From the NCBI GenBank assembly GCA_945867875.1, contig CAMBJF010000083.1, positions 1 to 9,199 on the forward strand: a stretch of 9,199 nt of DNA, given 5' to 3'. The stretch's first letter is position 1. Every line of letters begins with the position of its first letter. Of the stretch, positions 1 through 6,451 are shown in pieces. The notes under the pieces are model-generated. The model was given only the letters and a program-made list of their open reading frames with translations, did not search any database and was not told where the DNA came from. Made by a program: the position numbers and the translations under genes. The DNA is from an uncultured Ruminococcus sp. (GTDB taxonomy: Bacteria > Bacillota > Clostridia > Oscillospirales > Ruminococcaceae).

Positions 1-10
1 TATACTTTTT

Positions 11-40
11 AACCCCTAATCCGCTTGCGAATTAGGGGTT
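11..40. repeat. Perfect 10-bp hairpin at the left contig edge
   Basis: Arms 11-20 (AACCCCTAAT) and 31-40 (ATTAGGGGTT) are exactly complementary around a 10-nt loop. There is no T-run after the hairpin on either strand, so it is not a typical intrinsic terminator. Together with the next hairpin it fills the 3' flank of the minus-strand phosphoesterase locus and of whatever lies to the left. It could be an RNA 3'-end stabiliser or part of a tandem bidirectional terminator. Confidence 0.5.
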
Positions 41-53
41 ATTCGACAGACTG

Positions 54-86
54 ATCGTTCGGGCTTATCACCCGAACGATTTTTTT
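54..86 (+). terminator. Intrinsic terminator reading rightward, possibly bidirectional
   Basis: Perfect 10-bp stem 54-63 / 71-80 (ATCGTTCGGG / CCCGAACGAT) with a 7-nt loop, followed on the plus strand by a run of T (80-86). The T-run overlaps the TAA stop (85-87) of the minus-strand phosphoesterase. On the plus strand it would end a transcript entering from the left, whose gene is outside the window. On the minus strand the hairpin has a leading A-run but no U-tail, so it would be weak for the phosphoesterase. Confidence 0.75.
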
Positions 87-630
87 ATTTAAGGGATATT
101 TCTGTGAGGGCATTTCCGTCCATATCACGAACGGAGAATGTGCCATTTTCATAAATGACGTAGGTGCGTGGATTGCCGCCCTTTGGAAGAGACACCGAGC
201 CTGTGTTGACGATGTAAATGCCGTCCTTTTCCTCAGCACGGTAAATATGGGTGTGACCGCTTATAACGATGTCGCCCTTGTTCAGCCGGGTCATATTGTC
301 GGGGTCAAAAAGATGTCCGTGGGTGCAGAAAACCATTCTGCCGTCAAGCCACATAGTCATATAATCCGCCATAACGGGAAATTCCAGCACCATCTGGTCA
401 ACCTCAGCCTCGCAGTTTCCTCTTACGCAGAGGAGCTCCTTTTTCATTGGGTTAAGCATTGCGATGACCTGCTTTGGGGCACATCCCTCGGGAAGGTCGT
501 TTCTCGGTCAGTGATAAAGGATATCTCCAAGCAAAATGAGCTTTTCAGGCTTTTCTTCTTCGTAGCGTTCAAGCAGCCTTTCAAGACACATAGCCGAGCC
601 GTGGATATCAGATGCAAACATCAGCTTCAT
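85..630 (-). pseudogene. yfcE: YfcE-type metallophosphoesterase broken by one in-frame TGA
   Basis: Read from ATG 630-628 to TAA 87-85, this is a full-length YfcE/MJ0936-family calcineurin-like phosphodiesterase of 181 codons (E. coli YfcE is about 184 aa), except that codon 41 (510-508) is TGA. The two halves are in the same frame. Residues 1-40 hold the first metal ligands (SDIHG with D8 and H10; LLGD with D36). Residues 42-181 hold RGNCE (N72), THGH (H104, H106) and GHTH (H126, H128). The stop falls where the family has the Gly of an H-G-P-R-N motif, so a GGA-to-TGA change explains it. An AGGAAAGG ribosome binding site sits about 10 nt before the ATG. The downstream ATG at 459 could start a 124-aa fragment, but that lacks half the dinuclear metal site and should be inactive. 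Either a recent nonsense mutation or a base-call error; TGA is used as a genuine stop elsewhere here (ddl), so recoding is unlikely. Confidence 0.85.
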
Positions 631-689
631 AAAAATTTTTCCTTTCCTGTATTGGTTTAAACTTCCGTTTTCGGAGTATTTCTCTGTCG

Positions 690-870
690 AAAAAACCTTG
701 CGGCGGCATATCCCGCAAATGTGCAGTCCTCACGGGCTTTAACATTCGCCGACCTATCCGCATAGATTATTATTACGGCATTTAGTTTCTGGCTGGCGAG
801 ACGGGCGGCGGAAGATGCGGATCCGATGCCCTTGGGAGATCCGTCTTATCGGTACCGAGTGCCGTTTTAT
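690..870 (-). ncRNA. Candidate structured non-coding RNA, family not identified
   Basis: This stretch between the DUF1934 gene and the phosphoesterase has no usable coding frame but many complementary segments. In minus-strand order: 865-860 with 780-775; 847-844 plus 843-838 with 823-818 plus 815-812 (10 bp with a 2-nt bulge); hairpin 765-762/757-754; 751-747 with 705-701 continuing as 746-742 with 722-718. A possible pseudoknot pairs 736-733 with 715-712, and 822-815 can alternatively pair with 763-756. At the 3' end a 6-bp hairpin 718-713/703-698 is followed by GG and six T (695-690), like an intrinsic terminator. The minus strand is preferred because its unpaired segments are purine-rich and its neighbours are minus-strand genes. 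No convincing promoter was found, so it may be processed from the operon transcript. The 5' end is approximate. Clostridia families such as the raiA motif are possible, but I cannot confirm any. Confidence 0.5.
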
Positions 871-877
871 ATAAATC

Positions 878-912
878 GTACCCGTCCGTGCCTGCGGACG
901 GGTACTTTTTTA
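878..912 (+). terminator. Strong hairpin with T-run at the end of the DUF1934 gene
   Basis: Perfect 11-bp stem 878-888 / 895-905 (GTACCCGTCCG / CGGACGGGTAC), loop TGCCTG, followed on the plus strand by T6 (905 onward), which runs into the TAA stop (912-910) of the minus-strand DUF1934 gene. On the minus strand the hairpin sits directly after that stop but is followed only by GATTTATATAAAA, a weak tail. It is best read as the 3' end structure of the ddl-murI-DUF1934 transcript or as a bidirectional terminator. It would also block plus-strand transcription through the candidate ncRNA region. Confidence 0.65.
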
Positions 913-1359
913 ATCGAATGAAACCTCAAAATATATCTCGTTTTCGCTGACGAAAGCGGAATTTATGTCAATGGTGTACTTGAAGTAGAGCACTCCGCCC
1001 TCCTCAGAAAGACGGTTGATTATCCTTGAAGCGGATATCCCGAGGAGCATATCGCCGTATTCCGTGCCGTAGTGGCAGTGGTGGCGGCGGTCCTTTTCGA
1101 TGACGAGATGTGAGTCAGCCGAGCCACTCCGTCTCATTGAAGCAAGCTCGTTTCCGATGCAGGTGACGGTGGTAGTTGAGCCTGCAAAGCCCGTAGCTTC
1201 GCTGTCCTCATAGGAAATTTCCCAGCCGTCCGCATTGCCGAGCTTTATCGGCTTGAATGTCCCCTCAGTGATAAGCTCCATAACATCGGGTGCGCCGTGA
1301 CCCGAATCCGAGATGCTTTTGAGAGTGATGGTTACTTTTTTTGCTTTTGCCGAAGGCAT
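910..1359 (-). CDS. DUF1934 (YwiB-like) beta-barrel protein
   Basis: 149 aa. The sequence follows the DUF1934 pattern: an N-terminal strand (KVTITLKSIS), a GWEISYEDSEATG segment, TTVTCIGNELASMRRSG, then the H-Y-G-T-E-Y-G-D-M block and a C-terminal G-G-V-L-Y-F-K-Y-T-I-D-I stretch. Members are small calycin-like beta-barrels of unknown function that sit in cell-wall or housekeeping operons of Firmicutes. The start at 1359 is chosen because AAAGGA lies 8 nt before it and because it begins 13 nt after the murI stop. A longer open frame reaches 1536, but it runs out of frame over murI and has an un-protein-like sequence. Co-transcription with murI and ddl suggests, but does not show, a link to envelope synthesis. 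Confidence 0.85.
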   Translation of the reverse strand: MPSAKAKKVTITLKSISDSGHGAPDVMELITEGTFKPIKLGNADGWEISYEDSEATGFAGSTTTVTCIGNELASMRRSGSADSHLVIEKDRRHHCHYGTEYGDMLLGISASRIINRLSEEGGVLYFKYTIDINSAFVSENEIYFEVSFD

Positions 1360-1372
1360 TTTTTTCAGTCCT

Positions 1373-2206
1373 TTATTTCTGTACAATATCGTCAATTGAT
1401 ATCTGAGTGACCTCGCCGTTGAGCCTGTTGCCGATGAACGCGTGGGCATTTGTCTCAAAAAGCTCCTTGCTGTCGCTGGTGTAGTAGGAGACTGTGCCGT
1501 TTTCTGTCCGTGATGACAGCATATTTTTGCTTGCAAGCATATTCATCGTGTATCTTGCAGCTTCTGCGCCTGAGGAAATGAGCTTTACGCCCTCGCCCAT
1601 ATAATTTGCTATTGCATCATATAAAATGGGGTAATGGGTGCAGCCAAGGATAAGCACGTCAACATTTTCGTCCTTGATAGGCTTTAGATAACGCTCCGTC
1701 ATTGTTTTCACAACAATGTCATCGGGAGATGTGATGCCGTTTTCAACCATAGGCACAAACATTGTGCAGGCGTTTCCGATAACAGAGGCATCGGGGCGGA
1801 TATTGCGGATAGCCTTGCCGTATGCACCTGAGCGGATAGTTGCGGCTGTTCCGATAACGCCTATCCTGCCGTTTTTGGTGGCGGCGCAGGCAGCCTGTAC
1901 CGCAGGGATAACAACGCCCGTGAATGGCACATCGCCTGCAAAATCCTTCTGTCTGCCTACCACCGATGAAACAGTTCCGCAGGCGGCGATTATCATTTTA
2001 ACATCGTGGCTCTTTATGAAATTAACGTCCTGCACGGCATATTCAAGGATAGTTTCCTTGCTCCTTGTTCCGTAGGGAACTCTTGCCGTGTCGCCGAAAT
2101 AGATTATATTTTCCGAGGGCATAAGCTTCATCAGCTCCGAAACGCAGGTAAGCCCTCCGAGACCCGAATCAAAAACGCCTATAGCCTTTTCGCTGTTGTC
2201 TGCCAT
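1373..2206 (-). CDS. murI: Glutamate racemase
   Basis: 277 aa, normal for the family. Interconverts L- and D-glutamate in the cytoplasm, supplying D-Glu for the peptidoglycan stem peptide. Diagnostic motifs: FDSGLGGLT (12-20, with catalytic-region D13-S14), YFGDTARVPYG (36-46), the first catalytic Cys76 in AACGTVSS, GVIGTAATIRSGAY (116-129) and the second catalytic Cys189-Thr190-His191 in LGCTHYPIL. The usual C-N-T of the first site is C-G-T here (Gly77), a variation at a substrate-contacting position. The gene follows ddl by 31 nt, with AAAGGAG 12 nt before the ATG, and precedes the DUF1934 gene by 13 nt. This is a clear D-amino-acid/cell-wall operon with ddl. Confidence 0.96.
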   Translation of the reverse strand: MADNSEKAIGVFDSGLGGLTCVSELMKLMPSENIIYFGDTARVPYGTRSKETILEYAVQDVNFIKSHDVKMIIAACGTVSSVVGRQKDFAGDVPFTGVVIPAVQAACAATKNGRIGVIGTAATIRSGAYGKAIRNIRPDASVIGNACTMFVPMVENGITSPDDIVVKTMTERYLKPIKDENVDVLILGCTHYPILYDAIANYMGEGVKLISSGAEAARYTMNMLASKNMLSSRTENGTVSYYTSDSKELFETNAHAFIGNRLNGEVTQISIDDIVQK

Positions 2207-2237
2207 AAATGCTTATGACTCCTTTCTTTCCGAGAGG

Positions 2238-3299
2238 TCAGTTCCTTTCGCAGGCAAGCTTGATAAGTCTGTCAAGAAGCTCGCCGTAAGGTATGCCGAG
2301 ATGCTCCATAAGCTTGGGGTACATACTTATCGAAGTAAATCCGGGCATAGTGTTGAGCTCGTTGAGATATACCTTTCCGCTGTCAGCGAGGAAGAAATCC
2401 ACTCTTGAAAGACCGAAGCAGCCAAGCGCTTTGAATGCCTTGACAGCGGTCTCACGAATTTCCTTTGAAGCCTCGGCAGGGATATCGGCAGGGATATTCA
2501 GTCCCGATGTGCCAAGTATGTATTTAGCGTCGTAATCGTAGAAATCGTTGCAGGAAAGTATCTCGCCAACATCGGAAGCAAAGGGATTATCGGTTCCGAG
2601 AACGGCACATTCAAGCTCTCTGCCCTTAATAAATTCCTCGACGATGACCTTTTTATCGTGGGTGAATGCAAGCTTTACGGCATTTTTCAGGTTCTCAAAG
2701 CAGGTCGCCTTGTTAACGCCGACAGATGAACCGCTGGAAGAGGGCTTTACGAAAAGGGGATAGCCCAGCTCATCGGCGATTTTCTCGCATACGCTGTCAA
2801 GATCGCCGAGGTCGGACTGCCTTACAGTTCTGTAGCGAGCCATATTAACGCCGTTATGCTCAAGGATAGTGTGAGCGTATTCCTTATCCATACAAGCGGC
2901 GGAGGCAAAGCAGCCGCAGCCTACGTAGGGGATACCAGACATATCGAGAAGTCCCTGAAGTGTGCCGTCCTCGCCGAATTTTCCGTGAAGAACGGGGAAC
3001 ACAACATCGACCTTAACAAAGTTGATGCGGTTGTCGGTGATCTTTGCGATGCCTCTGTAAAGAGGGTCGGGGAGTATCGCTGCGGGAACGCAGTCGGGGT
3101 CATTCTCCCAGCTGTCCTCCTTGATGCAGGAAACGTCTCCTGGGTAGAAGAACCATCTGCCCTTTCTTGTGATGCCGATAGGGATTATCTCGTACTTTTC
3201 GGGGTCGAGATGAGATATAACATTTGAAGCAGAGATAAGCGAGATATCGTGCTCATTTGACACTCCGCCGAAAATTACGGCGACTCTTGTTTTTGCCAT
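2238..3299 (-). CDS. ddl: D-alanine-D-alanine ligase
   Basis: 353 aa ATP-grasp enzyme that makes D-Ala-D-Ala for peptidoglycan in the cytoplasm. Seen: the N-terminal GGVSNEHDIS motif (11-20) with the D-Ala-binding Glu, LHGKFGEDGTLQGLLD (105-119), the ATP-grasp KPSSSGSSVG segment (185-194), VEEFIKGRELE (220-230), SRVDFF with Arg299, and the C-terminal NELNTMPGFT motif (314-323). The omega-loop reads FYDYDAKY, whose Tyr is the form seen in D-Ala-D-Ala ligases and not the His of D-lactate ligases, so ordinary specificity and no intrinsic VanA-type resistance is expected. An in-frame ATG at 3308 lies directly against the AAAGGA ribosome binding site; the ATG at 3299 is 9 nt from it, so 3299 is the likely start. 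It ends with TGA and lies 54 nt after hslO. Confidence 0.96.
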   Translation of the reverse strand: MAKTRVAVIFGGVSNEHDISLISASNVISHLDPEKYEIIPIGITRKGRWFFYPGDVSCIKEDSWENDPDCVPAAILPDPLYRGIAKITDNRINFVKVDVVFPVLHGKFGEDGTLQGLLDMSGIPYVGCGCFASAACMDKEYAHTILEHNGVNMARYRTVRQSDLGDLDSVCEKIADELGYPLFVKPSSSGSSVGVNKATCFENLKNAVKLAFTHDKKVIVEEFIKGRELECAVLGTDNPFASDVGEILSCNDFYDYDAKYILGTSGLNIPADIPAEASKEIRETAVKAFKALGCFGLSRVDFFLADSGKVYLNELNTMPGFTSISMYPKLMEHLGIPYGELLDRLIKLACERN

Positions 3300-3353
3300 A
3301 AGGCTCATTCCTTTCAGTTTTTTCTCTATATAAATATTCCGATATATCCGTGA

Positions 3354-4235
3354 TTATGCCCTTGCCTGACGGGAAAGCTCTCTTATCTCATCGGAGGTAA
3401 AGGTGTACTTGTGCCCGCAGAAATGGCAGCATACTTCGGAGGTCTCCTCTTCATCAGCCATAGCGTCAAGCTCGTCCTTGCCGATGGAGATGAGTGCTCT
3501 TTCAACTCGCTCTCTGGAGCAGTCGCACTTGTATGATGCCGTAAGGTCGTCCATAACATTGGGCTTCAAGCCGTCAAGCACCTTCATAGCCATTTCCTCC
3601 GCAGTAACGCCTGAGGAGAGCATCTGTGTAACGGAGGGGAGGGTGTTCACATTCTTTTCCAGAATGTCGATAACGCTTTCGTCCGCAAAGGGGAGGAGCT
3701 GAACGAGATATCCTCCCGCAGCCTTTACGGTGAGGTCGGGATTTACGAGAACTCCCAGACCGCATACCGTGGGTATCTGCTCAGAGGTGGCAAAATAGCT
3801 TGCGATATCCTCTGCAATTTCGCCCGAAACGATAGGTACCTGACCGCAGTAAGGCTCTTTAAGTCCCAGATCTTTTACAACGGAAAGGGTGCCGTTTTTG
3901 CCCACAGCACCCGAAACATCGAGCTTGCCGAACTTGTTTAGGGGTATCTCAACAACGGGGTTGCAGACGTATGATTTAACATTGCCGAAGCTGTCAGCCA
4001 CAGCGATAAGAGCACCCGCAGGTCCGTCGCCGTTCATTCTCAGGGTAAGGGTGTCCTTTTCGCCCTTGAGACCTATTCCCATAAGGGAGGCGGCAATGGT
4101 GAGACGGCCCAGCGCCGCTGTTACCACCGCAGATGTTTTGTGTATCCTTTCCACCTCGGAGACGATATCCGTTGCGTCAATGGCGGTAGCCACAACGGAA
4201 GCGTCCTCGGAAATGGTTCTAACGATCTTTGCCAT
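3354..4235 (-). CDS. hslO: Redox-regulated chaperone Hsp33
   Basis: 293 aa, the usual length. Hsp33 is a cytoplasmic holdase that binds Zn when reduced and is switched on by oxidation and unfolding. The C-terminal redox switch is present: C-x-C (C237, C239) and C-x-x-C (C270, C273), with an extra Cys269 beside the second pair. The N-terminal domain shows the typical L-x-M-x-G-D-G-P-x-G and GKNGTL-x-V-x-KDLGLKEPYCGQ segments. An AAGGAG ribosome binding site lies 5 nt before the ATG. Just upstream is a TATAAT (4258-4253) without a good -35. A terminator-like palindrome separates this gene from the methyltransferase, so it may head the hslO-ddl-murI-DUF1934 transcript. Confidence 0.96.
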   Translation of the reverse strand: MAKIVRTISEDASVVATAIDATDIVSEVERIHKTSAVVTAALGRLTIAASLMGIGLKGEKDTLTLRMNGDGPAGALIAVADSFGNVKSYVCNPVVEIPLNKFGKLDVSGAVGKNGTLSVVKDLGLKEPYCGQVPIVSGEIAEDIASYFATSEQIPTVCGLGVLVNPDLTVKAAGGYLVQLLPFADESVIDILEKNVNTLPSVTQMLSSGVTAEEMAMKVLDGLKPNVMDDLTASYKCDCSRERVERALISIGKDELDAMADEEETSEVCCHFCGHKYTFTSDEIRELSRQARA

Positions 4236-4259
4236 AATTACTCCTTAAATTTATTATAA

Positions 4260-4360
4260 TACTAAGAACCAATTAAAAACTGTACAAAAAATCTTCACAT
4301 AATCTTGCATATATGGATTATGCGAAGATTTTTTGTCTACAGTTTTATTGGTTATTAGTA
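4260..4360. repeat. 101-bp near-perfect palindrome, MITE-like, possible bidirectional terminator
   Basis: Two 45-bp arms (4260-4304 and 4316-4360) are inverted copies around an 11-nt loop. When one arm is reverse-complemented they differ by two substitutions and two 2-nt indels. The element is AT-rich compared with the flanking genes. The trinucleotide TAA occurs immediately outside both ends (4257-4259 and 4361-4363), consistent with a 3-bp target duplication. The inner stem has A6 on its 5' side and T6 on its 3' side, so on either strand it forms a U-tailed hairpin. The right arm contains the methyltransferase stop codon and the left arm begins just upstream of the hslO ribosome binding site. 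It is either a non-autonomous mobile element reused as a terminator or simply a long terminator. Confidence 0.7.
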
Positions 4361-5116
4361 TAAGACGGGCTTTTTTGCCGCAAAAACAAGCTTCTCGCTG
4401 TCTGGACGGGGAGCTTCAAGAGAATCATAATCATAAACAGCCTCAAGCGTCATTCCCGAATCAGCTACAGCCCTTTCTATGACAGCTCTGTCAAAGGCGA
4501 TCTCCGACAGTTCATCGGCATATCTTGTGTAAAGTCCCTTTTCATTCTTTTCAAAAATGTCAAGTGAAATGTCCACACGGCAGTCGGGGGAATTGGGGTC
4601 AAAGCTGTTCTGCCATACGCAGTAGACATCGTCAAGGTCATAGACATAGGCGTTGTCTGCAAGGACATTTTTGTGCTTATAGGGCATATTCATATCGAAA
4701 ATGAACAGTCCTCCCGGTTCGCAGAAAAGGGACACACGGTCAAAGGTCTTTCTGATATCATCGAGACTTTTCAGGTGATTTAAGCTGTCGAGGGCGCAGA
4801 GGGTCACATCTATGGTGCCGAACATATCAAGCTCGGTCATATCCTGACAAAGGTACTGTATAGGCAGACCGCTGTCGAATTTCTTGTCCATAGCGCAGGA
4901 GAGCATCTCTTCCGATGCGTCCGTGCCGATGACGTCATATCCCAGCCGTGCCATTTCTTCCGAAAGGCTGCCCGTTCCGCAGGCAAGGTCAAGGAGAATG
5001 CCCTTTTTGCCGCCGTGGAGCTTTATGAGCCTGTCAAAATATGCCGCCCTGTCCTTGTAGGAGATGTTTTCGGTCAGCTTGTCATAAAAATATGCGAATG
5101 CGTTGTAGCCGCCCAC
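4355..5116 (-). CDS. Class I SAM-dependent methyltransferase (YqeM-like)
   Basis: 253 aa cytoplasmic enzyme with a Rossmann-fold methyltransferase domain: motif I LDLACGTGS (42-50), the acidic end of strand 2 (GTDAS, D66), QDM (91-93) and a motif IV-like CALDSLNHL (107-115). The N-terminal YNAFAYFYDKL and C-terminal half resemble YqeM-type proteins of Firmicutes, whose substrate is unknown; no substrate can be assigned. The start is GTG at 5116, 2 nt after the stop of the TrpR-like gene, with AAGGGA 10 nt before it. The two are translationally linked. The TAA stop lies inside the palindromic element at 4260-4360, so the last residues may have been set by that insertion. Confidence 0.88.
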   Translation of the reverse strand: MGGYNAFAYFYDKLTENISYKDRAAYFDRLIKLHGGKKGILLDLACGTGSLSEEMARLGYDVIGTDASEEMLSCAMDKKFDSGLPIQYLCQDMTELDMFGTIDVTLCALDSLNHLKSLDDIRKTFDRVSLFCEPGGLFIFDMNMPYKHKNVLADNAYVYDLDDVYCVWQNSFDPNSPDCRVDISLDIFEKNEKGLYTRYADELSEIAFDRAVIERAVADSGMTLEAVYDYDSLEAPRPDSEKLVFAAKKPVLY

Positions 5117-5118
5117 TT

Positions 5119-5466
5119 TTACTCGTTCCCTTCAGCGCCTGTGTTGACACCGAGAATATCTTCGGTGGTCTTGTTCTTAAGACGTTCAAAAACAACACGG
5201 TAGCCCTCGCCGCTGTACTTGCTGTTAAGGGTGCGGTTAACACGGCTGATTGTGGCGGTGCTTGCACCTGTGCTGGCAACGATGTTGTTGTAAATTTTCT
5301 TTTCCGAAAGCATTTTCGCCACAAGCATTCTCTGTGAGAGGGATTTCAGCTCCAGAGAGGTGCAGAGATCGTCCAGAAATTTTGCGCACTCCTCCCTTGT
5401 TTCGAGGCAGAGGATAGCGTCATAGAGAAAGCTCAGGCTTTTTTCGTCAGCTCTGTTTTCATCCAT
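5119..5466 (-). CDS. TrpR-related DNA-binding protein, YerC/YecD family
   Basis: 115 aa with the TrpR-superfamily architecture. Helices about 10-55 contain the conserved LYDAILCLET and E-x-x-F-L-x-D-L-C-T segments, followed by a helix-turn-helix at about 58-80 (KIYNNIVASTGASTATISR...). YerC/YecD relatives are small homodimeric DNA-binding proteins found across Firmicutes; the ligand and regulon are not established, and it should not be taken as a tryptophan repressor. A GAAAGGA ribosome binding site lies 11 nt before the ATG. It forms a two-gene unit with the methyltransferase. The region upstream contains a palindrome (5537-5552) that could be an autoregulatory site, which is inference. Confidence 0.9.
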   Translation of the reverse strand: MDENRADEKSLSFLYDAILCLETREECAKFLDDLCTSLELKSLSQRMLVAKMLSEKKIYNNIVASTGASTATISRVNRTLNSKYSGEGYRVVFERLKNKTTEDILGVNTGAEGNE

Positions 5467-5806
5467 AATTTATACATTCCTTTCGGTGGATTTTTGGCAG
5501 TGATATTATCAGCATATCAAGCTGTATATAATTCTATTTTAGCACTCTAAAATATAAAAGTAAAGGGGTAATGTGATATTTTAATACAATTGTAACATTT
5601 TTGCGCTATCTTTCCTTACATAAGAAAATATGCACAAGCGAAAACCCCTGTGCATTCCCGAAAATAGTCGAAATCCCAAAATGAAAAAACCGTCCCGAAT
5701 TATATTGACGGGGCGGTCAGATTGGTTTATACTTAATATGTATAGCTGTCAGCATTTTTTGTCACAGGACAGCACTTATTCTAATAAATTGAAGGAGCAA
5801 AAAGCA
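5467..5806. other. Divergent intergenic regulatory region (340 nt)
   Basis: No gene is supported here. The rpe frame stays open back to 5630, but that stretch includes the rpe promoter and lacks protein character. The part nearest the TrpR-like gene (5467-5630) is strongly AT-rich. It holds two palindromes, TTTTAG-CACT-CTAAAA at 5537-5552 and TACAATTGTA at 5585-5594, and no clear minus-strand promoter. A 6-bp hairpin TGCACA/TGTGCA lies at 5631-5636/5649-5654. The rest is the rpe promoter and leader. The leader has a short hairpin, GCTGTC/GACAGC (5745-5750/5768-5773), just upstream of the ribosome binding site. Confidence 0.6.
5705..5733 (+). promoter_or_regulatory. Sigma-A type promoter of rpe
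   Basis: -35 TTGACG (5705-5710), exactly 17 nt spacer, -10 TATACT (5728-5733). Predicted start of transcription is near 5740, giving a leader of about 67 nt before the TTG start of rpe. This matches five of six consensus bases in each box and lies in the right orientation. It also shows that the open frame upstream of 5807 is not translated as part of rpe. Confidence 0.8.
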
Positions 5807-6451
5807 TTGGATACAATAGTTTCTGCATCAATTCTCAGCGCAGACATATGTCATCTCGGAGATGACCTTGACAGGATAAAGGCAAGCGGCTGCGACCACG
5901 TTCATTTTGACGTTATGGACGGAGTTTTCGTGCCCAACATCAGCTTCGGAATACCCGTTCTCGCAAGCGTCCGCAGGCACACCGATATGTTCATCGACGC
6001 ACATCTTATGATAACAGACCCCATTAAATATATCGGCATTTTTGCCGACAACGGTGCGGATATGATAAGCTTTCACCTTGAATCCAAATCCGACCCTGCC
6101 GCAGCTATCAGCGAGATAAAGTCAAGGGGCAAAAAGGCGGGCATTGCCATCAAGCCCGCAACACCCGTTAGCGAAGTTCTCCCATATGTAAAAAGTGCGG
6201 ATATGGTACTTGTTATGACCGTTGAGCCCGGATTCGGCGGTCAGGGCTTTATGAGCGAAACTCTCGGAAAAATTCGTGAGCTGAGAGAGTATATAAACAG
6301 GGAATGTCCCAACGTTCACATTCAGGTGGACGGCGGCATCAACTCCGAGACTGTCGCTCTTGTAAGAGAAGCGGGAGCGGATATACTTGTGGCAGGCTCA
6401 TATCTTTTCAAGGCTGCCGATATGGCTGCCGCAGCCAGGTCAATGCGATAA
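5807..6451 (+). CDS. rpe: Ribulose-phosphate 3-epimerase
   Basis: 214 aa, within the usual 210-225. TIM-barrel enzyme interconverting D-ribulose 5-phosphate and D-xylulose 5-phosphate in the pentose phosphate pathway. Seen, numbering from the TTG: SASILSAD (6-13), metal ligands and catalytic residues H33 and D35 in VHFDVMDG, H66 in DAHLMI, MTVEPGFGGQ (137-146), D175 in QVDGGI, and the phosphate-binding GS in LVAGSYLF. The start is TTG at 5807: GAAGGAG lies 9 nt before it, the protein then begins exactly where the family does, and a promoter sits just upstream. The open frame runs back to 5630, but those 59 codons are unrelated to epimerases. The stop overlaps the 3' end of the convergent mecA by 12 bp. 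Confidence 0.96.
   Translation: MDTIVSASILSADICHLGDDLDRIKASGCDHVHFDVMDGVFVPNISFGIPVLASVRRHTDMFIDAHLMITDPIKYIGIFADNGADMISFHLESKSDPAAAISEIKSRGKKAGIAIKPATPVSEVLPYVKSADMVLVMTVEPGFGGQGFMSETLGKIRELREYINRECPNVHIQVDGGINSETVALVREAGADILVAGSYLFKAADMAAAARSMR

Noticed and set aside
508..510. TGA read as glycine or selenocysteine in the phosphoesterase
   Set aside because: ddl and mecA end with TGA in normal contexts, no other gene here carries an internal TGA, and no family precedent for Sec at this position is known to me.
659..852. A minus-strand open frame of about 60 codons in the intergenic region with protein-like composition
   Set aside because: It follows a TAA, has no ATG, GTG or TTG with a ribosome binding site near its beginning, and the other frames are equally open over part of it. 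RNA structure explains the region better.
661..905. tRNA or rRNA fragment in the intergenic region
   Set aside because: No acceptor stem, T-arm signature or CCA end could be found on either strand.
1360..1536. N-terminal extension of the DUF1934 protein
   Set aside because: It lies out of frame over the murI 3' end and reads as low-quality peptide; the ATG at 1359 has its own ribosome binding site.
2856..3227. Plus-strand open frame of 123 codons opposite ddl, and similar frames opposite hslO, murI and the rnf genes
   Set aside because: Antisense shadows of well-supported genes, without ribosome binding sites or recognisable domains.
5539..5547. CIRCE heat-shock operator
   Set aside because: Only one half-site is present, without the 9-bp spacer and the second half.
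5630..5806. N-terminal extension of ribulose-phosphate epimerase
   Set aside because: It spans a good promoter, does not resemble the family, and a TTG with a strong ribosome binding site lies at the expected family start.
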